Source of the DNA: Burkholderiaceae bacterium
GTDB taxonomy: Bacteria; Pseudomonadota; Gammaproteobacteria; Burkholderiales; Burkholderiaceae
Assembly (NCBI GenBank): GCA_021166835.1
Contig: JAJPEN010000006.1
Location: 36,296 to 100,295, forward strand
Reading direction: 5' to 3'
Length of the DNA stretch: 64,000 nucleotides
Numbering within the stretch: the stretch's first letter is position 1; each line of letters starts with the position of its first letter. A model generated the notes under the pieces. That model was not told where the DNA came from. It saw only the letters and a program-made list of their open reading frames with translations, and made no database searches. Below, one piece after another: positions 9,530-18,599 of the stretch. Position numbers and translations under genes: made by a program.

Positions 9530-11647
9530 ATGCCGTCAAAATTCTCCCGCTGGTTTGGCGCCTTGGTGCTTCTCGCCGGCGTGGCTGGATGCGGCGGCTC
9601 CGGAGGAGCGGGGACGGAAACGCAGACGGCGCCTGATTCGGGTCCGGCTCCTGGGCAAGAGGAACCGCGGACGCCCTCGCCGTCCGACATCGTCGTCCTT
9701 CGCGGCACGGATCCCTCCGTCAAGACAACCGGTACCTTTGTCCGCATCGACGGAGGACCGCTCGCCGAGAGCGCGCAGGTGCTCCAGAGCACCGGCGACG
9801 GCGCCGCTCGCGCCGTGTTCGAGGTGAGCGTTCCGCGTACCGGCTATTACGACGTCGCGGTCCGCTGGCCGAAACCCGCCTTCGAACCGGCGGCAGTCGC
9901 CGTATCGGTGGATCACCGGTTCGGCGTCGTCGATGCAGCGGTGCTCGATCAGGGGACGTCGATTGGCGAGTGGAACTCGATCGGCGTCTTCCCATTCGAA
10001 GCCGGCGGCGACGACACCATCGCGCTCATCAAGATCGGCGCCTCGACGCTCGTCGTCGATGCGATCCGACTGCATTGGGAAGGAAACACGGCGCCCGCCC
10101 TCGAACAGGCCGAGGCGACGCTACCGGTCGGTCAGGTCGATGACGCGTACTCCGGTCAACTGTCTGCGCACGGCGGCGTGGCACCGTACCGCTGGAGCGC
10201 GACACGCGGCGAGTTCCCTCCTGGCCTCGCGCTCGAAGCTTCCACCGGGAAGCTGACCGGAACCCCGAGCGCCGCCGGCGTTTTCACGCCGATCGTAGAA
10301 GTGCGCGACGCGGCGGGCGCCGTGGCCGATGCGGTCGTGCGCATCGAGATTCTCGCTGCCACCGATCCCGTTCCCGAAGACCCGTCTCCGGATCTGCGCG
10401 AACTGTCCGAAATCGTGCGCACGATGCCGGAAGGCGAGTGGAAGAAAGTCAATCTCAACGAATTCTCGAGCGCCTGGCCGCCGCTCGATCTGCGCCCGGG
10501 CTACTACGGCAACCCGGCTGCGATCATCCGCGCCTGGAGCTCGTTCGCCTGGGACTCGAAGCGCGGCAACCTCATTCTCTACGGCGGCGGCCACGCGAAC
10601 TACAGCGGCAACGACGTCTATTTCTGGCGCGGCTCCACCCGCAAATGGGAACGTGCCTCGCTGCCGAGTGCGATCCGCCAGGACAGCGTCGGTCATTGGC
10701 ACGCGGTGGACGGGCCGTACAACGCCCCCGCATCGGCCCACACCTACGACAATTCAATCTATCTTCCCATCGTCGATCGCTTCCTCACGCTCGGCGGCGC
10801 CGCGTTCAACAACGGCTGGAACTACGTGCTCGAGGACGGCGCCGGCCGTACCGGGCCGTACCTGTTCGATCCGAACAGGGCGGATCCGATGAAGGTGGGC
10901 GGCACCACCGGCTCACACATCCAGCGTGGCGGCGCGCATCCGGAAGTCGTCGGCGGGCGCATGTGGCAGAACCGGGACGCCTTCCGGAACGGAAGGCTCG
11001 TCATGCCCAGCGGCTACAGCTTCATCAACGCCTGCACGGCATACGCGCAGGAGAACGGCAAGGACGTCGTCTATATCCGGCAGACCTATGCGCTGCATCG
11101 ATACACCTTGCACGAGCTGAGCGACCCGACGAAGGACACGTGGGAGAAGGTCGGTACGTACTGGGACGGCCCCGGGAACCAGGTAGCCTGCGGATACGAT
11201 GCGGTGCGCCGGCTCTTCGTACGCACGGCAATCAACGATGTCCCCTTCGTCTACTGGAACCTGAACACGCCCGGGGCATCGAACCGCGATCAGACCGTCG
11301 TTCCGCTCGATGCAAGCGGCGAATTCGCGCGGATGCTATCGAGCGGAACGATGTCGATCCGCAACTGCGGCTTCGACTTCGACCCCACGCGCGCGCGCTT
11401 CATGCTGTGGTGCGGCGGCGGGCAGGTCTGGATGCTGCAGCCTCCGGCGACGATCTCGCGCGAAGGCTGGACGATCGAGAAGCAGCGGGCGCCGAGGCAG
11501 GCCGTGCCCGGCGCCGACGTCGGCACCGGCATCCTCGGCAAATGGAAGTACGCGCCGAACCTCGACGCCTTCGTCGCCTTGCAGGATCCGAATGCCGGAA
11601 ACGTCTGGATCTACAAGCCGGTCGGCTGGAGGAATCCGTCGCCCTGA
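9530..11647 (+). CDS. Secreted lipoprotein with golvesin-like, Ig-like and kelch-like propeller domains
   Basis: A 705-residue lipoprotein: the signal peptide ends in LAGVAGC with lipidated Cys21, then a Ser/Thr/Pro/Gly linker. Residues 60-185 form a beta-sandwich similar to golvesin C-terminal carbohydrate-associated domains (YYDVAVRWP). Residues 190-280 form a putative Ig domain of the He_PIG type (FPPGLALEASTGKLTGTP). From about 290 on there is a beta-propeller with GGGHANYSGNDVY near residue 353 and a closing blade NVWIYKP. The same propeller occurs in the 1113-residue protein at 13383-16724. A role in polymer binding or remodelling at the outer membrane is inferred. A strong GAGGAAGGAAG ribosome site precedes the ATG. 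Confidence 0.7.
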   Translation: MPSKFSRWFGALVLLAGVAGCGGSGGAGTETQTAPDSGPAPGQEEPRTPSPSDIVVLRGTDPSVKTTGTFVRIDGGPLAESAQVLQSTGDGAARAVFEVSVPRTGYYDVAVRWPKPAFEPAAVAVSVDHRFGVVDAAVLDQGTSIGEWNSIGVFPFEAGGDDTIALIKIGASTLVVDAIRLHWEGNTAPALEQAEATLPVGQVDDAYSGQLSAHGGVAPYRWSATRGEFPPGLALEASTGKLTGTPSAAGVFTPIVEVRDAAGAVADAVVRIEILAATDPVPEDPSPDLRELSEIVRTMPEGEWKKVNLNEFSSAWPPLDLRPGYYGNPAAIIRAWSSFAWDSKRGNLILYGGGHANYSGNDVYFWRGSTRKWERASLPSAIRQDSVGHWHAVDGPYNAPASAHTYDNSIYLPIVDRFLTLGGAAFNNGWNYVLEDGAGRTGPYLFDPNRADPMKVGGTTGSHIQRGGAHPEVVGGRMWQNRDAFRNGRLVMPSGYSFINACTAYAQENGKDVVYIRQTYALHRYTLHELSDPTKDTWEKVGTYWDGPGNQVACGYDAVRRLFVRTAINDVPFVYWNLNTPGASNRDQTVVPLDASGEFARMLSSGTMSIRNCGFDFDPTRARFMLWCGGGQVWMLQPPATISREGWTIEKQRAPRQAVPGADVGTGILGKWKYAPNLDAFVALQDPNAGNVWIYKPVGWRNPSP

Positions 11648-12382
11648 TCAGGCAGGCACCTGCTCAACGGCTCCGGCGTTCGCCGGCGTTTGCCGCGTCC
11701 GCGGCAACACGACGATATAGACGGCTTCGCTGATCGGAGCCGCGAGGCGATGGCGCTGCGTCTCGCGCAGCCCACACGCATCGAGCAGCCGATGGACCTG
11801 CTCTTCGGTGATCGGGAAACGGGCCGACGGCTGGTGGCCGAGCAGCGATTTCACGCGTCGTCGAAGCCGCTGGTACGGCGAGCTGAACGAATGGTTGATG
11901 ACGATGGGGCCGCGGCTCAGCGCCGCAACCCCGCGAAGGAAAGCGATCTGCTCGTCCAATGGAAAATGCATGAGCACGCGCGCACAGAGCACCCCGTCGA
12001 AGCGGGGATCGCTTTCGGTGAGCGACCTCGCATCGGCGACTTCCGTCGAAAAGAGGTCGCCGAAGCGCCCAAGGCGCTCGTGGGCGACCTGCAGCATCTG
12101 CTCGGAGATGTCCATGCCGTGCACGCGAAAGCCTGCCTCGAGCAGCGGCTCCGCGAGCCGCCCGGTGCCGCAGGGGATGTCGGCGACGCGTGCTCCTGCT
12201 GGAAGCAACCGGGCGAAGATCGAACGAACGAGTCGTCGTTCACGATCATTGAAGACCCGGCCGGCAAGACTCGAGAATCGCTCGCCGTCGTAGTTGCGTG
12301 CGACACGCGTGTCTCGATAATGCGTATTGGCATCCCAGCCATTTCCCTCGTGGCTCTTACTGCTCATCCCGGTCGTCTCCAT
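11648..12382 (-). CDS. Class I SAM-dependent methyltransferase
   Basis: A 244-residue soluble methyltransferase. The SAM-binding motif VADIPCGTGRLAEPLL lies near residue 70 and GMDISEQML follows as the acidic loop; ARVLMHFP is the post-motif segment. The ATG at 12382 overlaps the TAA stop of the kinase-like gene (TAATG), so it is read as the coupled third gene of a minus-strand operon. Its stop directly abuts the stop of the convergent lipoprotein gene. A second ATG five codons later is possible. The substrate is unknown; with a sugar or lipid kinase beside it, phospho-methyl decoration of the glycan is conceivable. Confidence 0.78.
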   Translation of the reverse strand: METTGMSSKSHEGNGWDANTHYRDTRVARNYDGERFSSLAGRVFNDRERRLVRSIFARLLPAGARVADIPCGTGRLAEPLLEAGFRVHGMDISEQMLQVAHERLGRFGDLFSTEVADARSLTESDPRFDGVLCARVLMHFPLDEQIAFLRGVAALSRGPIVINHSFSSPYQRLRRRVKSLLGHQPSARFPITEEQVHRLLDACGLRETQRHRLAAPISEAVYIVVLPRTRQTPANAGAVEQVPA

Positions 12383-13326
12383 TAAGCAGCCGGAAACACG
12401 GCGTCCGATAGTCGTTTGAGATCTTCGAGCAACAGTGGACGCCGGAACCAGCGCTGCGCAGGGCCGGCTGCGGAAGCATTCAACCACAAACTGACGAGGA
12501 AGTACCCGCGCAGCCAGCGCAGCGCGTCCTCATCGAAGGGCATGAGGCTGCGGTAGCCACGAAGTACAGCTGCTTCCATCTCTCCGGATCGTCGATGCAC
12601 GCGGCGCGACAGCGGGTTTCCCATTGAAACGACCATTTGTCCGAGAAACTGGGCAAGGTCGTACTCGACGAGATTGCGATACCCTGCGTGAGCGTCGATG
12701 CCGTAGATCCGCGTACCGGATACGAGAAAGTTGTCGGGCTTCGCGTCGCCGTGCAATCTCGCGCGCTTGAAACGTCTGCCGTCGAAGGAACGCCGCTCAT
12801 TTTCGAGCCATTCGATGGTCAAGCGGGCGGGATGGTGCGGTGCCAGACGAGCCGACCGAATCCGCAAGCTCGCGCACTTCTCCTCGAAATCGACCGGCCC
12901 TTCTTCGCAGGCCATGACCTGATGAAACGCGGCAAACCAGCGGCCGATCCCTTCGAGGAGTCGGTCCTGGACCTCCGGCGAGCTCGCACGCAGGACGCGA
13001 GATGCGGTATCAGCCTCCAGGTATTCCATCACGATCGTCGCGTCGCGCAGCGCGAGCGGTTGCAGCACGTGGAACCCGCCGACACGATCCGACTGCTCGA
13101 AAAGCTGCCGCTCCAGGAGGAACTGCTGCTGTGCGGCGAACCGGGCCGCCGCGACGCTCTCTGCCTTCAATGCCTTGAGGAACACCAGCCGTCCGCAACG
13201 GATGCAACGGGCCGTGCCGGTTTTCGAGTTGTGTCGGAGTTGCACGGACGAAAGCCGCCAATCGATCTGGCGGCAATCCGGGCATTCGAGCGCGGATACA
13301 GCCGCGCTCAGCTCCGGATCCTTCAT
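12382..13326 (-). CDS. Aminoglycoside phosphotransferase-like kinase with N-terminal zinc ribbon
   Basis: A 314-residue protein. Residues 15-44 contain two CxxC pairs (C15-C18 and C41-C44), the spacing of a zinc ribbon. The rest is a small-molecule kinase fold: LHGDAKPDN at residues 191-199 is the Brenner catalytic motif HGDxxxxN, and YGIDAHAG with Asp211 is the metal-binding DFG equivalent. It could phosphorylate a sugar or lipid A-like acceptor, as do the Kdo kinases of this superfamily. ATG 13326 is the only reasonable start, but it lacks a clear Shine-Dalgarno. It lies 56 bp downstream of the large secreted protein gene. Confidence 0.65.
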   Translation of the reverse strand: MKDPELSAAVSALECPDCRQIDWRLSSVQLRHNSKTGTARCIRCGRLVFLKALKAESVAAARFAAQQQFLLERQLFEQSDRVGGFHVLQPLALRDATIVMEYLEADTASRVLRASSPEVQDRLLEGIGRWFAAFHQVMACEEGPVDFEEKCASLRIRSARLAPHHPARLTIEWLENERRSFDGRRFKRARLHGDAKPDNFLVSGTRIYGIDAHAGYRNLVEYDLAQFLGQMVVSMGNPLSRRVHRRSGEMEAAVLRGYRSLMPFDEDALRWLRGYFLVSLWLNASAAGPAQRWFRRPLLLEDLKRLSDAVFPAA

Positions 13327-13382
13327 GATGAGGAGGCCCCGACGATCGGAATCCCGTTTCTCATGGCTCCACGGCGTTCCTG

Positions 13383-16300
13383 TCAGTCGGCAGTACGAAT
13401 GAAGAATATGTTTGTGTCGGCATCGCGCATGAAGACGAGTCCCTTCATCTCCGGAACGTAAGTAAAACGTCCGTAGATGTAATGCAACCCGCCCTTGGCC
13501 ACCTCGTTGGATGGGACGTTCCCGGTCACCTCGGCTACCGTGACGTCGAATCTGTCTGCGTCGATCCGATACAGTTTCGAGTCGCCGCGTCTCCAGAACC
13601 AGAATACGTCTACCGCAGAGTCGTACACGAGTTGCCCGGAACCGGCTGCCGCCTGGGCCGCGGGTCCCGTCACTTCGATGCGCGAGATACGGGCTTCGGC
13701 GTTCAGATCGAACACCGCTGCTCCGACGTTTATGTTGGAAAGTCGCAGCATACGGTTGCGCCGCGTATCGATCGCGTACGGCGTCTCGTAGCGCGATGGA
13801 CCTCGGTCGCCCAACCGGTTCCAACGGTTGCTCGCCTGGTTCCAGCGAAAGAGTTGTCCGCGCGGCGAGTGAACGTAGACGTTTCCGTCGGCGTCCTTCG
13901 CCACGCCCGCGGCGTACGAAGCGATGCCCGGCTGGTCCGGCAATGTGCCGTCCGGCAGATAGTCGTTGGTTTCCGGATCGAACGCATCGACGGTGTCCGC
14001 GCTGTTGGCGGTCTTCGACCACAGCGCCGGCGCACCGAAGAAGCCGAGAATGTTCCGCTGGTCGATGAACTGCAGGGTCCAATACGTGTGACGTGCCGCC
14101 GGACGTCCGTCGGCGTAGTGAGCCGGCCCCTTGTCCGCGATCGGCGGCGCTTCGCTCGGCTCGTTGCGGCGTACCCAGACCGGCTTCTCTGCGCCCAGCC
14201 TGATCGAGAAGATCTCGTTCCCGGCGTAATCCGCGTGTCCGCCGCCGGCGATGAACAACTCGCTTCCCTTCGTCTTGAGCGCCCCCCCCGAGTACGCCAG
14301 GATCCCTTTCTTTCCCATGACGCCGAGCGAACCTCGGTAGTCGCGAAATGCCTTCGCCTCGGATAGACGGGTATCCGGAATCTCGTACCAGCGGTACAGC
14401 GGCAGCTTCGCAGCCCACGAAGGCATCGCCGGCTCGACTCCCACCGGACGCGATGGCGGCAACCTGCCCGCCGACTTCGGCGAGACGTCGCTCGTGCGGA
14501 CCACTCCTTCGGCTCGCTTCAAGCGGTCATTGGGCTCGTCGGCCTCTCGCGCAAGGCCCCGCGGAACCAACGCCCATTTCGGATCGGCTTCCCAGCCCCA
14601 GGCGGCGAAATGAGGTGCGCCGAAGCGCAGCCATGCCGCTTCGCTACCCGGCGTACCCCAGGTCGAAGCGAGCGCGGCGAGCGCGACGGTTGCGAAGCCC
14701 TGATCGAGCGAGTTCGTGCTGTTCGCGTTCGGGCGCGCGCGAGGCGCCCATTGCGACGCGCCGTCGTAATCCTGGTACTGCGCAGCAACGTGGGCCCATC
14801 GCTGATACAGCGCGCCGGTCCTTGCGTCGACGAAGGGCAGCGTGTAGTCGCCGAGATGATAGGGGTCCGCGCCCTCGGCCAGCACCTGCTGCACGAAAAA
14901 GGGCGCGAACCATTGCTTCAGCGCCTGAGCAGGCAGGTCGAGCTCGACGGCCCGATTCAATGAGTACATGAGGAACGCGTGCATCCAGATCGCATCGCGC
15001 CGCTTGACCGAACCGCCCGATCCGTAGCCGTCGTTCCCTTCGCTCCAGTAGTGCAACGGATTCCCGTCGCGCAGGCGCCCCTTCGAGCAGTCGCCTGCAG
15101 TGTTCGCCCATTTCCAGTCGCTGCGCTGGAAGTTGTCGTCGCGCCGTACGCCGCGCGTGCCCTCGAAGCGTACGATCGTGTCCTCGACGGCTTCGTGCAG
15201 GTAGCGCCGGAAGGGCGGATCCTCCTCGGGTGCCGCCCATGCGGCCTCGGCAAGCATGCGAAAGCCCCACGCAACGCCGCGCAGTTGCCCGCCGATCCCG
15301 AGATGGGATCGGTCGGCGCCCTTCGAATAGCAGAACAGGCCGTATAGTCCCCAGGAGTTGTCGAGCAGCGAGAAGCTCGCCCAGAACTCCAGTTGCTCGA
15401 GGTAGAAGTGCTCCCCCGTCAGCAGGTAAGGGAGGAAAAACGGCTGAGGCTGATGCGCGTTGTCGGGGTTCCACCCCTTCCGGTCGAGTGCCCCGACCGG
15501 CTTCACGCGGTCCTGGGCGTCGGTATAGCCGTAGCCGAGATCGAGCATTGCCAGCGTAGGGCGCGCATAGGCGGAAACCGGCTTGCCAAGCGCGTGCCCC
15601 GTGTGCCCGCGGTCGACGAAGCGGGCGACCGCCCCTTCCCTCAGATGGACGGGCCAGGCGGCCGCGAGATCGGCCTGTCCGAGCGCGACTTCGCGAAGCT
15701 CGGCGCTACCGTCGTAGAGCCAGGCAACCATCCACTTTGGATAAGGCCCCAGATCCGGGCGGCCGCCCGTGGTCGGCATCGCGGGAGTCCACAATCCGCG
15801 CTCGAAGATGTCCTTGCGCGCCGAAGCCCAACTCTTCGCGATCGCCGACCGGCTCGCAGCTGACAGACGGATCGAGGAGTCGTAGTTCGGAATCGCCTGC
15901 GTGCTGGCGAGGTACGCGACGTTGTAGTCGATGTCGAGCGGCGCCGGTGCCCGCCCCTGCCAGAACGTGCGCGTCCAGCGCGACATGTAGACATGCTCGA
16001 CGCTGGCACGCCGATACGCTTCCTTCGGCTTGTCGTGGCCGAGCGTGATCGAGACGTCGTAGTGCTGGTTCTGCAGCTTCTCGGTGTCCGTGATCTCGGC
16101 AATCACGCGCGTGCGCGTCGTCTTCAGCGCAGGCCAGAACTGGACTTCGAACGACGGACGCACCGACCGATGTTCATCGGTTCCCAGGTCGGCCGATTTG
16201 CCAGCATGGTCGGCGACGATTGCCGTCGTCACGATCGGTCCTTTCGTCCACAGCGTGAACTTGCCGCGGGAGATCAGATCGCGCGCCGAGGCGCTTCCCG

Positions 16301-16724
16301 CGGCGCCGGCGTTCAGCGCCAGCACGGCGTCGAAGTCGAAGACATCACCGAGCATCGACGCCCGATCGAGCGCGTCTTCGTCGCGGCAAGGCCCGTCGAT
16401 GAAGCTTAGTTCCACCGCGCCCTGCGCCGGGAGCCGGGGCAGGATCGCCGAGACGACGGCGAAGCGCACGGAGCCGTCCGCATGGCGCGTCTTGACGTCG
16501 GCCTGTGACGGAATCGGCCAGCCGTCGACCAGCAGTTGCGGGCAGCGCGCGATCTCGGCGGAACGAAACGGCCGTCCGAACTGCAGCGGCTGGTCGACGA
16601 GCGCCCGCCCTTCGCTGCTGCGCACCTGCAGTGTGTTGCGCACACCGCTCTCCGGCAGCGCGGGGACGGGCGAGAGCGCAAGTACCGCAGCAATCGCGGA
16701 CAGCACGGCTCTTCCGAAGTGCAT
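13383..16724 (-). CDS. Large secreted polysaccharide lyase-like protein with C-terminal propeller
   Basis: An 1113-residue protein with a signal peptide (residues 1-24) and an AGGAGG ribosome site. Residues 30-130 form a beta-rich domain with HADGSVRFAVVSA, similar to the N-terminal RIFT-type domain of exo-rhamnogalacturonan lyases. Residues 230-680 look like an alpha/alpha toroid rich in Trp and Tyr, usual for polysaccharide lyases. From about 780 on there is a propeller with GGGHADYAGNEIF near residue 830, homologous to the lipoprotein at 9530. I infer cleavage or trimming of the exopolysaccharide in the periplasm or outside. Catalytic residues could not be assigned. Confidence 0.65.
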   Translation of the reverse strand: MHFGRAVLSAIAAVLALSPVPALPESGVRNTLQVRSSEGRALVDQPLQFGRPFRSAEIARCPQLLVDGWPIPSQADVKTRHADGSVRFAVVSAILPRLPAQGAVELSFIDGPCRDEDALDRASMLGDVFDFDAVLALNAGAAGSASARDLISRGKFTLWTKGPIVTTAIVADHAGKSADLGTDEHRSVRPSFEVQFWPALKTTRTRVIAEITDTEKLQNQHYDVSITLGHDKPKEAYRRASVEHVYMSRWTRTFWQGRAPAPLDIDYNVAYLASTQAIPNYDSSIRLSAASRSAIAKSWASARKDIFERGLWTPAMPTTGGRPDLGPYPKWMVAWLYDGSAELREVALGQADLAAAWPVHLREGAVARFVDRGHTGHALGKPVSAYARPTLAMLDLGYGYTDAQDRVKPVGALDRKGWNPDNAHQPQPFFLPYLLTGEHFYLEQLEFWASFSLLDNSWGLYGLFCYSKGADRSHLGIGGQLRGVAWGFRMLAEAAWAAPEEDPPFRRYLHEAVEDTIVRFEGTRGVRRDDNFQRSDWKWANTAGDCSKGRLRDGNPLHYWSEGNDGYGSGGSVKRRDAIWMHAFLMYSLNRAVELDLPAQALKQWFAPFFVQQVLAEGADPYHLGDYTLPFVDARTGALYQRWAHVAAQYQDYDGASQWAPRARPNANSTNSLDQGFATVALAALASTWGTPGSEAAWLRFGAPHFAAWGWEADPKWALVPRGLAREADEPNDRLKRAEGVVRTSDVSPKSAGRLPPSRPVGVEPAMPSWAAKLPLYRWYEIPDTRLSEAKAFRDYRGSLGVMGKKGILAYSGGALKTKGSELFIAGGGHADYAGNEIFSIRLGAEKPVWVRRNEPSEAPPIADKGPAHYADGRPAARHTYWTLQFIDQRNILGFFGAPALWSKTANSADTVDAFDPETNDYLPDGTLPDQPGIASYAAGVAKDADGNVYVHSPRGQLFRWNQASNRWNRLGDRGPSRYETPYAIDTRRNRMLRLSNINVGAAVFDLNAEARISRIEVTGPAAQAAAGSGQLVYDSAVDVFWFWRRGDSKLYRIDADRFDVTVAEVTGNVPSNEVAKGGLHYIYGRFTYVPEMKGLVFMRDADTNIFFIRTAD

Positions 16725-16800
16725 TGGACCTCCTGGTTCGGGTCGTCCCCGCTACCGCAGTACGATACCGGCGGAACGAATTTCCGGTGAAGCAAGCAAG

Positions 16801-17733
16801 TTGTCCACGCCCACAGCCGCCACGCCGACTCTCGTTTCCGAACGGAAATCCTGCTGCATCTGTGGATCACCGGCCCTGCGCCGGTTCTCGGCGCACGCTT
16901 CCGACACGAGGGATCGTGCCCCCGTCGCAATCGTCGAATGTCGCTCGTGCGCTTTCGCCTGGCAGTACCCCGTCGGACGCACCGAGCACGAATCGGTCGC
17001 GTGGTTCGACGCCGCTTACGAAGGCAACGATCCGACGAAATCCGGTTACTTCAGCACGGAGGGCAAACGCGAGATCGCGCAGTTGGAACTCGAGTTCGTG
17101 AACGGCTTGCCCACCCCCGGAAGATCGCTGCTCGACATCGGCGCCGGCTCGGGTGTCTTCGCCATGCAGGCGGTCGATAGCGGCTGGTCGGTCACCGCCA
17201 TCGATCCGGCGCTCGACGCAGTCCGCCTGCCGCGCAGCGATCGACTCCGGGTGCTGCGCGGAACGCTCGACGACATACGAATCGACGAGCGTTTCGATGT
17301 GATCACATTGTGGGACGTGATCGAGCACGCGACCTCGCCGGCCGAACTCGTTGCCGACGCGACCCGCAGGCTCGACGACGACGGCTGGATCGTCGTCGAA
17401 ACGGGGAACTACAAGAGCGCCGCGCGGGTGACCGGCGGCATCGACCACTGGATCTACCAGCTCGACCATCGCTGGTACTTCTCTCCGGACTCGCTGCGCC
17501 TGCTGCTCGAGGAGCTGGGCTTTCGCGAGTTCGTCCTCTCCGATCGGGTACTTCGACCAGGCTGGAACGGAAGCGTCCGCTTCGCCGGACCGTCGCGTCG
17601 CAATCTGCTGAAGGCGGCAATACGCGATCCGCTTCGCGCCGGTTCGCATTGGCTGCAGTACCGCCGCCTTCGCACGGCGAGCACATGGAACGCCTCGGGG
17701 CTCGAGATCTTCACGCTCGCCGCGCGCCGATGA
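16801..17733 (+). CDS. Class I SAM-dependent methyltransferase with zinc-ribbon N-terminus
   Basis: A 310-residue protein. Cysteines at about residues 18-21 and 47-50 form a CxxC/CxxC knuckle, followed by a methyltransferase core with SLLDIGAGSGVFAM (109-122) and TLWDVIEH. This architecture is shared with sugar C-methyltransferase-like proteins of polysaccharide and lipopolysaccharide loci. The start is uncertain: TTG 16801 is the first usable codon in frame after the divergent neighbour, with only weak purine-rich sequence upstream. The protein ends 13 bp from a convergent methyltransferase gene. Confidence 0.7.
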   Translation: MSTPTAATPTLVSERKSCCICGSPALRRFSAHASDTRDRAPVAIVECRSCAFAWQYPVGRTEHESVAWFDAAYEGNDPTKSGYFSTEGKREIAQLELEFVNGLPTPGRSLLDIGAGSGVFAMQAVDSGWSVTAIDPALDAVRLPRSDRLRVLRGTLDDIRIDERFDVITLWDVIEHATSPAELVADATRRLDDDGWIVVETGNYKSAARVTGGIDHWIYQLDHRWYFSPDSLRLLLEELGFREFVLSDRVLRPGWNGSVRFAGPSRRNLLKAAIRDPLRAGSHWLQYRRLRTASTWNASGLEIFTLAARR

Positions 17734-17746
17734 CGGGCATCGGCGC

Positions 17747-18439
17747 TCAGCTTCTCCGGTACACGAAGAACTCCGCGAACGAGCCGGTGTGATAGTCGCC
17801 CCGGTAGGGATACCGATTCGGCAGTTGCTCGACCAATGCGAACTCGGGCCGACGCTCTCGCACCCATCGAGTGAACCTGCGATGCTTCACGTGCGTTCCC
17901 TCGTAGCCGGCGTTGTCGTCGGTGTCGCTCGCATAGACGATCGCGTATCGCTTCGCCGCGTCGAAGAGCAGGCGCATGTAACGCTCGTAGACGTCGTCCT
18001 CGATCAGGTGATAGATCACGTCCAGCGACAACGCGAGTTCTGCGCTCTCTCCCGCGTATTCCTCCATCGTTGCGAAACGCTTCGTCGGATCCGATTCGAA
18101 CCGGGCGCGGCACTGCGCTACCGCGGTGGAACTGACGTCGAACCCGAGATACGCCGGATAACCCGCCAGCGCGAGCTGGTTCCCGTCGCCGCAACCGAAC
18201 TCGATCACGCTTTGCACGTCGTGCTCCCGCACGAACCGGTTCAGCACCTCGGCCTTGAACTCGGCGAAGAAGGTGTACGAGCCGACGCCGGAGTTGCCGC
18301 CGCTCGCGTAGCGCTGTTCCCAGTACGCCTCGGAACCGGGGAAGCGTTGCGGCGCACTCCGGTCGTTCGGCACATGCGTCCGGTGCAGCCGTCGCGCCAG
18401 GGCTCCGACGACCGGAATGCGTCCGAGTATCTCTTTCAT
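17747..18439 (-). CDS. Class I SAM-dependent methyltransferase
   Basis: A 230-residue methyltransferase. A basic N-terminal stretch precedes YWEQRY, then VIEFGCGDGNQLALA is the SAM-binding motif I near residue 90 and LGFDVSSTAV the second acidic loop. LSLDVIYHLIED resembles the motif of small-molecule methyltransferases in glycan loci. It is a single gene, divergent from the transferase at 18600 and convergent with the methyltransferase at 16801. ATG 18439 is the first Met of the conserved frame. Substrate unknown. Confidence 0.75.
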   Translation of the reverse strand: MKEILGRIPVVGALARRLHRTHVPNDRSAPQRFPGSEAYWEQRYASGGNSGVGSYTFFAEFKAEVLNRFVREHDVQSVIEFGCGDGNQLALAGYPAYLGFDVSSTAVAQCRARFESDPTKRFATMEEYAGESAELALSLDVIYHLIEDDVYERYMRLLFDAAKRYAIVYASDTDDNAGYEGTHVKHRRFTRWVRERRPEFALVEQLPNRYPYRGDYHTGSFAEFFVYRRS

Positions 18440-18599
18440 CGGGTGCGAGCGGTGAAGCGTGGATGCCGCACCGATTCTGGCCGATGCCACGCGTGTCCGG
18501 CGAAAGCCCACGACGCACTCGAAGCTCATTCGGCATGGCGACCGGCGCCCTCGCGTTACCCTGTCGCACTCGAGTGCGACCGCGACGGAGTACCGGATC

